A stretch of DNA of 64,000 nt from Streptomyces cynarae (GTDB lineage Bacteria; Actinomycetota; Actinomycetes; Streptomycetales; Streptomycetaceae): the NCBI RefSeq assembly GCF_025642135.1, contig NZ_CP106793.1, positions 6,478,001 to 6,542,000 of the forward strand, written 5' to 3'. This document shows, in pieces, positions 1 through 7,671 of this stretch. The position numbers and the translations under genes were made by a program. Every line of letters starts with the position of its first letter. Position 1 is the stretch's first letter. Below the pieces are notes generated by a model. That model made no database searches, was not told the origin of the DNA, and saw only the letters and a list, made by a program, of their open reading frames with translations.

Positions 1-1
1 A

Positions 2-1405
2 GAGGACGTCGCCTGGAGCCACGAGATCGACGGAGAGCGGGACGGCGACCAGTTCGACCGCTCCGAGCGCGCGGCCCTGCGCCGTGTCGCGGGCCTGTCC
101 ACCGAGCTCGAGGACGTCACCGAGGTCGAGTACCGACAGCTGCGGCTGGAGCGCGTCGTGCTCGTCGGGGTGTGGACGTCGGGGACCGCGCAGGACGCGG
201 AGAACTCCCTCGCCGAGCTGGCCGCCCTCGCGGAGACCGCGGGTGCGCTCGTGCTCGACGGTGTGATCCAGCGCCGTGACACGCCCGACGCGGCCACCTA
301 CATCGGCTCCGGCAAGGCGAACGAGCTGCGCGACATCGTCCTCGAGACGGGCGCGGACACCGTCATCTGCGACGGTGAGCTGAGCCCGGCCCAGCTGATC
401 CACCTCGAGGACGTCGTCAAGGTCAAGGTCATCGACCGTACGGCCCTGATCCTGGACATCTTCGCCCAGCACGCCAAGTCCCGCGAGGGCAAGGCGCAGG
501 TCGCGCTCGCCCAGATGCAGTACATGCTGCCGAGGCTGCGCGGCTGGGGTCAGTCGCTGTCCCGGCAGATGGGCGGCGGCAGCGGCGGCCTCGCGACCCG
601 CGGCCCCGGTGAGACCAAGATCGAGACGGACCGGCGGCGGATCCGCGAGAAGATGGCGAAGATGCGCCGGGAGATCGCGGAGATGAAGACCGGCCGCGAG
701 ATCAAGCGCCAGGAGCGCAGGCGCCACAAGGTGCCCTCGGTCGCCATCGCGGGCTACACCAACGCAGGCAAGTCCTCCCTGCTCAACCGCCTCACCGGCG
801 CGGGCGTCCTGGTCGAGAACGCGCTGTTCGCGACCCTCGACCCGACCGTGCGCCGGGCGCAGACCCCGAGCGGGCGGCTGTACACGCTGGCGGACACCGT
901 CGGCTTCGTACGGCACCTGCCGCACCACCTGGTCGAGGCGTTCCGCTCCACGATGGAGGAGGTCGGCGACTCCGACCTGATCCTGCACGTGGTCGACGGT
1001 TCGCACCCGAACCCGGAGGAGCAGCTGGCCGCCGTGCGCGAGGTGATCACGGACGTCGGCGCCACCGGCGTACCGGAGATCGTCGTGATCAACAAGGCGG
1101 ACGCGGCGGACCCGCTGGTGCTCCAGCGGCTGCTGCGGATCGAGAACCGCGCCATCGCGGTCTCGGCCCGCACCGGCCAGGGCATCGAGGAACTGCTCGC
1201 GCTCATCGACGACGAGCTGCCGAGGCCGTCGGTCGAGATCGAGGCGCTCGTGCCCTACACGCACGGCCGACTGGTCGCGCGCGCCCACTCCGACGGCGAG
1301 GTGATCTCCGAGGAGCACACCCCGGAGGGCACCGTGCTCAAGGCTCGGGTGCACGAGGAACTGGCGGCGGAACTGGCGCCGTACGCGCCGGCTCCCGCGC
1401 TCTGA
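2..1405 (+). CDS. hflX: GTPase HflX (5' truncated by window edge)
   Basis: Ribosome-associated GTPase that in other bacteria splits stalled or heat-damaged 70S ribosomes. The frame is open from base 2, so the true start lies upstream of the window; the GTG at 158 is internal, because the codons before it read as a normal HflX N-terminal domain (acidic, with VEYRQLRLERVVLVGVW). Visible in order: the HflX N-terminal domain with IGSGKANEL, the linker with GGGSGGLATRGPGETKIE, then the G domain with P-loop GYTNAGKSSLLN (near 752-787), switch ATLDPT, DTVGF and NKAD. Translation ends in ELAPYAPAPAL. It converges on the protease gene downstream across a strong hairpin. Identification is secure. Confidence 0.95.
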   Translation, partial: EDVAWSHEIDGERDGDQFDRSERAALRRVAGLSTELEDVTEVEYRQLRLERVVLVGVWTSGTAQDAENSLAELAALAETAGALVLDGVIQRRDTPDAATYIGSGKANELRDIVLETGADTVICDGELSPAQLIHLEDVVKVKVIDRTALILDIFAQHAKSREGKAQVALAQMQYMLPRLRGWGQSLSRQMGGGSGGLATRGPGETKIETDRRRIREKMAKMRREIAEMKTGREIKRQERRRHKVPSVAIAGYTNAGKSSLLNRLTGAGVLVENALFATLDPTVRRAQTPSGRLYTLADTVGFVRHLPHHLVEAFRSTMEEVGDSDLILHVVDGSHPNPEEQLAAVREVITDVGATGVPEIVVINKADAADPLVLQRLLRIENRAIAVSARTGQGIEELLALIDDELPRPSVEIEALVPYTHGRLVARAHSDGEVISEEHTPEGTVLKARVHEELAAELAPYAPAPAL

Positions 1406-1422
1406 CCCTCGGCGTGAAGGTT

Positions 1423-1457
1423 CGAAGCCCGCTCCCTGCGACAGGGAGCGGGCTTCG
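1423..1457. terminator. Bidirectional hairpin terminator
   Basis: A perfect 16-bp stem (CGAAGCCCGCTCCCTG and its complement) with a 3-nt loop CGA lies between the convergent stops of hflX and the serine protease gene. There is only a short pyrimidine tract (CTTTCCTC) after it, as is normal for Streptomyces terminators. Confidence 0.85.
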
Positions 1458-1504
1458 CTTTCCTCACGGGTGTCCGGGGACGGACGACGGCGAGGCGGGG
1501 CGCG

Positions 1505-2731
1505 TCACTGGTCCGCGAACTTCCTGCTGACCCCCTCGTAGACCCCCTTGGCCACCGTGCCCAGTCGCGGCCCGGCCAGCCAGCCGGAGGTCACCGGGCC
1601 GATCGAGGTGTTGGAGACCAGGGCGGGCTTGCCGTCCGCGCCCGTCTCCACCCAGCCGCCGCCGGACGCACCGCCCGTCATGGTGCAGCCGATGCGGTAC
1701 ATCGTCGGGTCCGTCCGCACGAACGACAGGCGGCCCGGCTTGTCCTGGCACCGGTACAGCTTCTGGCCGTCGTACGGAGGCGCGGCCGGGTAGCCGGTCG
1801 CGGTGATGCTGTCGACCTTCAAAACCGCCGGCGCGTCGAAGTTCACCGGGAGCGCCGAACCGACGGTCTCCTCCAGGGACTTGCCGCCGTTGCCCTGCTC
1901 GGGCGTCACGTGGATGACGGCGAAGTCGTACGACGCGCCCTGGCCGCCCGTCTCGCCGCCCTGCTCGATCCACTGCTCGGAGGTCTGCGCCCAGTCACCC
2001 CACCAGACACCGTACGGGGCGATCTCCTGCCGCGTCGCGTTCCTCAACTCGGCTGCCGGCAGCCCGGAGTTGTTGTACGCCGGCACGAAGGCGATGTTGC
2101 GGTACCAGCCGCCGTTCCTGCCCGCGTGCACGCAGTGGCCCGCCGTCCACACGAGGTTGGACTTCCCGGGGTGCGCCGGGTCCTCCACCACGGTTGCCGA
2201 GCAGACCATCGTGCCCTTGGGGGAGTCGAAGAACACCTTCCCCGCCGTGGGCGCGTTGTCGTGGTATGCGGGCGGCACCGCCTGCGCCTTCACCGGTGCC
2301 GGGGTCGGGTCCGTGACACCCTGGTCGCCCGAGAGGTCGTCGGAGTCGACCTTCTTGGCAGGGTCGTTCGCCTTGCGCATCCGGTCCGGGTTCCACAGAC
2401 CCGTGATGATCGGGTTGATGAAGTCGTCGGCCTCGCGCAGCCAGTCGTCCTTGTTCCAGTTCTTCCAGGCGCCGTTCTTCCACTTGTCGATGTCGATCCC
2501 GTGCTGCTTGAGCTTCTGCTTGATGTCGTCCGGGATCTTGATCTTGCCGTCGCCCGTGGAGGACGCGGACGCGCTCGCCCCCGCGTGCGCATCGCCGCCA
2601 CCGCCCGAGTCGCACGCGGTCGCGGTCAGCGCCAGCGCCAGGGCGAGGCCGACCGCCGCCGGCACCGGAGAGGTTCTGCGGCGCGCACCGCCTTCCGAGC
2701 GGACGGCGAAGCGCGGTCGTATCGGTCGCAT
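1505..2731 (-). CDS. Secreted trypsin/V8-like serine protease, probable lipoprotein
   Basis: A 408-residue exported peptidase. The ATG at 2731 is chosen because GGGGGAG sits just upstream and an Arg-rich signal peptide follows at once; an ATG 66 nt further up is in frame but poorer. The signal peptide has a long Leu/Ala core and ends at TATAC, a plausible lipobox, so the mature protein may be membrane-anchored. Residues about 30-160 are a Ser/Lys/Asp-rich linker. The S1-type triad is visible as TAGHC (His199), YDFAV (Asp269) and TGGASGGGW (Ser356). The spacing suits the glutamyl-endopeptidase-like S1 branch. The natural substrate is unknown. It is divergent from the siderophore operon. Confidence 0.88.
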   Translation of the reverse strand: MRPIRPRFAVRSEGGARRRTSPVPAAVGLALALALTATACDSGGGGDAHAGASASASSTGDGKIKIPDDIKQKLKQHGIDIDKWKNGAWKNWNKDDWLREADDFINPIITGLWNPDRMRKANDPAKKVDSDDLSGDQGVTDPTPAPVKAQAVPPAYHDNAPTAGKVFFDSPKGTMVCSATVVEDPAHPGKSNLVWTAGHCVHAGRNGGWYRNIAFVPAYNNSGLPAAELRNATRQEIAPYGVWWGDWAQTSEQWIEQGGETGGQGASYDFAVIHVTPEQGNGGKSLEETVGSALPVNFDAPAVLKVDSITATGYPAAPPYDGQKLYRCQDKPGRLSFVRTDPTMYRIGCTMTGGASGGGWVETGADGKPALVSNTSIGPVTSGWLAGPRLGTVAKGVYEGVSRKFADQ

Positions 2732-3035
2732 GGTGGAACTCCCCCTGGAAGGAACGGTGTCGGGCAGTGGCGTACCGCCGAGGACGGCGGTAGGCAACGG
2801 ATGATCATCCGCTTCCGCTGAACGGCATCACACACTATGCGCTCGCTGTGGGGGAGTTCCCGCGGAACGGCAACGGTTCGGCTACAAGGCGCCTGATCCG
2901 GCGGTTCGCCGGGAGCCCAAAGATCTTCCGCCCGGCCGCTTCCCCGCGCCGCTCGGGTCGTTGTAGGTGCGGGGGCCTGCCGTCCCGGCCCGGGCCCTCG
3001 ACCATCGCCTCTGAACAGCGGGAGGAACTGACGCC
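2732..3035. other. Divergent intergenic region, protease / siderophore operon
   Basis: 304 bp between divergent starts. It must hold promoters for both sides. The one clear element is a 14-bp palindrome at 2798-2811 (listed separately). I see no DmdR-type iron box (TTAGGTTAGGCTAACCTAA) and no confident -35/-10 pair. Confidence 0.6.
2798..2811. promoter_or_regulatory. 14-bp perfect palindrome, candidate operator
   Basis: CGGATGATCATCCG is its own reverse complement. It lies 67 bp upstream of the protease start and about 225 bp upstream of the aminotransferase start, nearer the protease. It could bind a dimeric regulator; which one is not evident. Confidence 0.4.
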
Positions 3036-4499
3036 GTGACCGTGACGGAGACTGCGGTGGTGCCGGTGGAGGGCGCGTCGAAGGGGCGCGCGGGAGCCGA
3101 ACAGGGGTGCGAGGGAGCCTCGGAGGCCGAGCGTGCACGCGGGGCGCACGAAGGCATTCTGCGGCGGCAGTCGGCGCGCGAGTCCGCGGCGCGCACCTAC
3201 GCGCGCGCCCTGCCGATCGTGCCCGTGCGGGCGCGCGGGCTCACCATCGAGGGCGCCGACGGACGCCGCTACCTGGACTGTCTCTCCGGTGCGGGCACGC
3301 TGGCCCTCGGCCACAACCACCCGGTGGTCCTGGAGGCGATCCGGAAGGTCCTCGACTCGGGTGCGCCGCTGCACGTCCTGGATCTGGCCACGCCCGTGAA
3401 GGACGCCTTCACCACGGAGCTGTTCCGCACCCTGCCGCCCGCACTCGCCGACCGCGCGCGCGTGCAGTTCTGCGGACCGGCCGGGACGGACGCCGTCGAG
3501 GCGGCACTGAAACTGGTGCGCACGGCCACCGGGCGAAGGGGCATCCTGGCCTTCACCGGCGCCTACCACGGCATGACCGCGGGGGCGCTCGAGGCGTCCG
3601 GGGGCGCGGGCGACGTGCGCGTCACCCGTCTGCCGTTCCCCCAGGACTACCGCTGTCCGTTCGGGGTCGGCGGCGAGCGCGGCGCCGAACTGTCCGCCCG
3701 CTGGACGGAGTCCCTCCTCGACGACACCAAGTCGGGGGTGCCCCTGCCCGCCGGGATGATCCTCGAACCGGTCCAGGGCGAGGGCGGGGTGCACCCGGCG
3801 CCGGACGTGTGGCTGCGCCGTATGCGGCGGATCACCGAGGCCCGTGCCATCCCGCTGATCGCGGACGAGGTGCAGACGGGCGTGGGCCGCACCGGACGCT
3901 TCTGGGCGGTCGAACACAGCGGGGTGGTGCCCGACGTGATGGTCCTCTCCAAGGCGATCGGCGGCAGCCTGCCGCTCGCCGTCGTCGTCTACCGCGACGA
4001 CCTCGACGTGTGGAAACCCGGCGCCCACGCCGGAACGTTCCGCGGCAACCAGCTCGCCATGGCCGCCGGCACCGCGACCCTCGCGTACGTCCGCGAGAAC
4101 CGCCTCGCCGAGCGCGCGGCCACGCTCGGCGCCCGCATGCTGGACCGACTCCGCTGTCTCGCCGCCGAGTTCCCGTGCGTCGGGGACGTACGCGGCCGGG
4201 GGCTGATGATCGGCATCGAGCTGGTGAACCCCGAGTCCGCATCCGACCCGGCGCCCCAGGACTCCACGGCCTCCCTGCCCGGGGGCACCGGACCACGCCC
4301 CGTCGCTCCCGCGCTGGCCGCCGCCGTGCAGCGGGAGTGCCTGCGGCGCGGTCTGATCGTGGAGCTGGGCGGGCGGCACGCGAGCGTGGTCCGCCTGCTG
4401 CCGCCGCTGACGATCACCGACGAGCAGACGGACGCGGTCCTGGACCGGCTCGCCGACGCTGTGGCCGCGGTGGCCGCAGGGCCGGTGGTCCATCCCTGA
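3036..4499 (+). CDS. Class III aminotransferase, diaminobutyrate--2-oxoglutarate type (siderophore)
   Basis: PLP-dependent fold-type I aminotransferase, 487 residues, of the diaminobutyrate transaminase (RhbA/DABA) subgroup, which makes L-2,4-diaminobutyrate from aspartate semialdehyde using glutamate. Motifs: LSGAGTLALGHNHP, CGPAGTDAVEAALKL (cofactor phosphate binding), AYHGMT, ADEVQTGVGRTG and the Schiff-base lysine in LSKAIGG (Lys306). The first 40 or so residues are a low-complexity extension; the GTG start at 3036 follows GGGAGGAACTGACGCC. It is the first gene of a three-gene operon with an NIS synthetase and an acyltransferase, so its likely job is to supply a diamine for a carboxylate siderophore. 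Family is clear; the exact substrate is inferred. Confidence 0.85.
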   Translation: MTVTETAVVPVEGASKGRAGAEQGCEGASEAERARGAHEGILRRQSARESAARTYARALPIVPVRARGLTIEGADGRRYLDCLSGAGTLALGHNHPVVLEAIRKVLDSGAPLHVLDLATPVKDAFTTELFRTLPPALADRARVQFCGPAGTDAVEAALKLVRTATGRRGILAFTGAYHGMTAGALEASGGAGDVRVTRLPFPQDYRCPFGVGGERGAELSARWTESLLDDTKSGVPLPAGMILEPVQGEGGVHPAPDVWLRRMRRITEARAIPLIADEVQTGVGRTGRFWAVEHSGVVPDVMVLSKAIGGSLPLAVVVYRDDLDVWKPGAHAGTFRGNQLAMAAGTATLAYVRENRLAERAATLGARMLDRLRCLAAEFPCVGDVRGRGLMIGIELVNPESASDPAPQDSTASLPGGTGPRPVAPALAAAVQRECLRRGLIVELGGRHASVVRLLPPLTITDEQTDAVLDRLADAVAAVAAGPVVHP

Positions 4500-4674
4500 G
4501 CCCGCCCGCCCCGCTCTTCGCCGGCACGGGCACGAGGACCGGCCGGCGGCCGGGCACGACCTCCGTCGACTCGGTACCTCCCTCACCGGCCCCGGGGTCA
4601 CCGCATCCGCACCCGCACCCGCACCGCCTGGCCCGTCGCCGTACGAGCCGGAACGACCTCACGAGGTACGCCCC

Positions 4675-6681
4675 TTGAACGCCACCCCTGCCCACGCCAC
4701 TCCCGCCCCCGAGGGGCCCGCCCACGACGTGGGCCGCCCCGCCTCCGACGGTCACGGCCCCACCCACGCGCAAGGCGCCGGCCACGCGCAGGACATCGTG
4801 CCCCCGGGATGCCACACGCTGCCTGCGCAGCAGCCGGCATCACCGGAGGCGGACGAGCCGCACGGCACCGCCGCCGACCCTCTGGACCACCCGGACCCGC
4901 ACACGGCGGCCCAGGCCGCGACCGTGGAGAACCTGCTGCGCTGCTGGGTCCGCGAGAACGACCTCGCCGCTCCCTGGGACGGCACCCTGCGCATCCCGCT
5001 CCGCGCCGGCGGCACGGCCCTCCTCGTCCCGGTCCACCACTGGTCCCCCACCGGCTGGCACCGCTTCGGCCTGCCCCGCCTGGCCGGCGCTCCGGAGCAG
5101 GCCCCGCCCGTGGACGCGGTGACGGTGGCGGCACTGCTGGCACGGGAGACGGCGGGCTCCGGGGCCGCACCGGCCACCGCCCCCGGCGGGGCCGCACCGG
5201 CCCCGGAGCCGGGCGCCGTGCCGAACCACGTCACCGACCTGCTGGCCCGCGTCGCCGACTCCGCACGCCGCACCGCCACCTTCCTCACCGACCGCCGTGA
5301 GCGTCCCGCGGACGGTGCGGACCTCTTCCTCTCCGCCGAACAGGCCCTGCTGCTCGGACACCCGATGCACCCCACGGCCAAGAGCCGCGAGGGCCTCTCG
5401 GACACCGAGGCCCGGCTCTACTCACCCGAGCTGCGCGGCTCCTTCCCGCTGCACTGGTTCGCGGTCGCGCCCTCGGTGAGCGCGGCCGACTCGGCATGGA
5501 CGGAAGGCGGCCGGCCCCTGCCCGCCGACCGGCTCACCGAACGGCTCGCCGGCCCGGACCTCCCGCTGCCTCAGGGCTTCACCGCACTGCCGCTGCACCC
5601 CTGGCAGGCGCGCGAGATCCGGCACCGCCCCGAGGCGGCCGCCCTGCTGGACGCCGGACTCCTGCGGGACCTCGGCCCTCACGGCACGCCCTGGCACCCC
5701 ACGTCCTCCGTCCGCACCGTCCACCGCTCGGGCGCCCCCGCGATGCTCAAGCTGTCGCTGGGCCTGTGCATCACCAACTCCCGGCGGGAGAACCTCCGCA
5801 AGGAACTCCACCGGGGCGTAGAGGTGCACCGCCTGCTGCGCAGAGGCCTCGGCAAGCAGTGGCGCGCAGCGCACCCCGGCTTCGACATCGTCCGCGACCC
5901 TGCCTGGGTCGCCGTCGACGACCAGGACGGCAACCCCGTGGCCGGACTCGACGTGGTGATCCGCCACAATCCCTTCACCCCCGCCGACGACGCCTCCTGC
6001 GTCGCCGGACTCGTCTCGCCCAGGCCCCGCCCGCACCCCGACGGACGGCGGCGTCCCGCCATGTGCTCCCGGCTCGCCGAGATCGTCACCCGTCTCGCCG
6101 GGCGCACCGGCCGCTCGCGCGGGGCCGTCGCCACCGAGTGGTTCCTGCGCTACCTCCACCACGTGGTCCGCCCGGTGCTCTGGCTGGACAGCGAGGCCGG
6201 CATCGCCCTGGAGGCACACCAGCAGAACACCGTGCTCCTGCTGGACACCGAGGGCTGGCCCGCCGGCGGCCGTTACCGCGACAACCAGGGCTACTACTTC
6301 CGCGCGTCCCGCCGCGCCGAACTCGACGCGCGGCTGCCCGGCATCGGCGAGCTCAGCGACACGTTCGTCTCCGACGAGGTCACCGACGAACGCTTCGCCT
6401 ACTACCTCGGCATCAACAACGTCCTCGGCCTCATCGGAGCCTTCGGCTCCCAACGCCTCGCCGACGAGCGGCTGTTGCTCGCCGCCTTCCGCGGCTTCCT
6501 CGCCGACGCCGCCACCGGTCCGGGCCGGCTGCGCACGTCCCTGCCGGCCCGTCTGCTCGACTCACCCGTCCTCAGGTGCAAGGCCAATCTGCTGACCCGG
6601 CTGCACGGCCTGGACGAACTCGTCGGCCCGGTCGACACCCAGTCCGTCTACGTCACCATCACCAACCCCCTCCATCCCTGA
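4675..6681 (+). CDS. IucA/IucC family NRPS-independent siderophore synthetase
   Basis: 668-residue ATP-dependent ligase that joins citrate or another carboxylate to an amine or hydroxamate through an acyl adenylate. The TTG start at 4675 is supported by GAGG 8 nt upstream. After about 80 variable residues come the family motifs: LHPWQ (about 307-311), HPTSSVRTVH, MLKLSLGLCITNSRREN (Lys359 onward), EAHQQN (Glu513) and YLGINN; the C-terminal third is the FhuF-like thumb. It lies 175 bp after the aminotransferase and 70 bp before the acyltransferase, consistent with one transcript. Only one synthetase is present, so a symmetrical product would need it to act twice. Product not predictable from sequence alone. 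Confidence 0.92.
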   Translation: MNATPAHATPAPEGPAHDVGRPASDGHGPTHAQGAGHAQDIVPPGCHTLPAQQPASPEADEPHGTAADPLDHPDPHTAAQAATVENLLRCWVRENDLAAPWDGTLRIPLRAGGTALLVPVHHWSPTGWHRFGLPRLAGAPEQAPPVDAVTVAALLARETAGSGAAPATAPGGAAPAPEPGAVPNHVTDLLARVADSARRTATFLTDRRERPADGADLFLSAEQALLLGHPMHPTAKSREGLSDTEARLYSPELRGSFPLHWFAVAPSVSAADSAWTEGGRPLPADRLTERLAGPDLPLPQGFTALPLHPWQAREIRHRPEAAALLDAGLLRDLGPHGTPWHPTSSVRTVHRSGAPAMLKLSLGLCITNSRRENLRKELHRGVEVHRLLRRGLGKQWRAAHPGFDIVRDPAWVAVDDQDGNPVAGLDVVIRHNPFTPADDASCVAGLVSPRPRPHPDGRRRPAMCSRLAEIVTRLAGRTGRSRGAVATEWFLRYLHHVVRPVLWLDSEAGIALEAHQQNTVLLLDTEGWPAGGRYRDNQGYYFRASRRAELDARLPGIGELSDTFVSDEVTDERFAYYLGINNVLGLIGAFGSQRLADERLLLAAFRGFLADAATGPGRLRTSLPARLLDSPVLRCKANLLTRLHGLDELVGPVDTQSVYVTITNPLHP

Positions 6682-6751
6682 CCCGGCCGTCACGCACCGC
6701 CCTGATCCCCGAGGAACATGACCCGTCCCGTCTTCTGAGAGGAGCGTCGCC

Positions 6752-7528
6752 GTGTCTCCCACCGACGCGAGCACCGACACCGGCACCGCCTCCGTGGAGC
6801 CCGTCACCGCCCGGGGCCCGGGAGCCGGCGCTCCACCCGGCACCGGTCCGAACTCCGGCGCCGACTGCGAGGAAACCCTCGATCTACGGCTGCCCGGTGA
6901 GTTCCTGGCGCTCCGCGTCCAGGAGGAGCCGGGCACGTCGGCCCTTCCGCCGGACGACGACCTCCTCGACCATGTCGCCGACTGGGGAGCCACGACCACC
7001 CCCGTGGGTGTCTTCCATCTCGTGCCGGTCCACCTCGGCCGCGATCTCCCGCTGATCGTTCGCTGGATGAACGACCCCGCCGTGGCGGTCTTCTGGGAAC
7101 TCGCCGGAGAGGCGTCGGTCACCGAGCGGCACCTGCGCGCCCAACTGGCCGGTGACGGACGCAGTGTCCCCTGCCTCGGCGTGCTGGACGGCACCCCCAT
7201 GAGCTACTGGGAGATCTACCGCGCGGACCTCGACCCCCTGGCTCGCAACTACCCCGCCCGCCCCCATGACACCGGAATCCACCTCCTCATCGGGGGTGTC
7301 GCCGACCGCGGGCGCGGCCTCGGCTCCGCACTGCTCCGCTGCGTCGCCGACCTCGTCCTCGACCGGCGTCCCTCCTGCGCCCGCGTCGTCGCCGAACCCG
7401 ATCTGCGCAACACGCCCTCCGTCGCCGCGTTCCTGAGCGCCGGCTTCCGGTTCTCCTCCGAGGTCGACCTGCCCGACAAGCGGGCCGCCCTGATGATCCG
7501 GGACCGGGCCCTGCGCCATCTGCTCTAG
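6752..7528 (+). CDS. GNAT N-acyltransferase, siderophore biosynthesis type
   Basis: 258 residues; the C-terminal 170 resemble the IucB/AlcB/RhbD acyltransferases that acylate an N-hydroxylated diamine before NIS condensation. Seen: FHLVPVHLGRDLPLIVRWMND near the domain start, FWELAG, SYWEIYRADLDPLA, and the acyl-CoA pyrophosphate loop in DRGRGLGSALLR. The first 80 residues are Pro/Thr/Ala-rich and probably disordered. GTG start at 6752 follows GAGAGGAG. It closes the siderophore operon. No N-hydroxylase is encoded here, so its usual hydroxylamine substrate would have to come from elsewhere, or it acylates a primary amine. Confidence 0.85.
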   Translation: MSPTDASTDTGTASVEPVTARGPGAGAPPGTGPNSGADCEETLDLRLPGEFLALRVQEEPGTSALPPDDDLLDHVADWGATTTPVGVFHLVPVHLGRDLPLIVRWMNDPAVAVFWELAGEASVTERHLRAQLAGDGRSVPCLGVLDGTPMSYWEIYRADLDPLARNYPARPHDTGIHLLIGGVADRGRGLGSALLRCVADLVLDRRPSCARVVAEPDLRNTPSVAAFLSAGFRFSSEVDLPDKRAALMIRDRALRHLL

Positions 7529-7671
7529 GACCTCCGCAGCGCCATCACTATGAGTAACGATTCTCGTCCCGCATCACACCACCCCGGCACCCCCGCACCA
7601 CACCCGAGCCTTCCATGCGCCGAGGGATGCAGCGCCCGTTTGTCAGTGCCGCACCGTAGGGTGGTCGCGCT

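Noticed and set aside
4598..4625. Short CCGCAC/CCCGCAC repeats before the IucA/IucC gene.
   Set aside because: Three imperfect copies of six bases in 70+ percent GC DNA are unremarkable, and no symmetry or known binding site is visible.
7549..7566. TGAGTAACGATTCTCG-like motif between the siderophore operon and the Fe-S helicase gene, loosely like a Zur box.
   Set aside because: Needs a gap to align with the consensus and is not next to a zinc gene; symmetry is imperfect.
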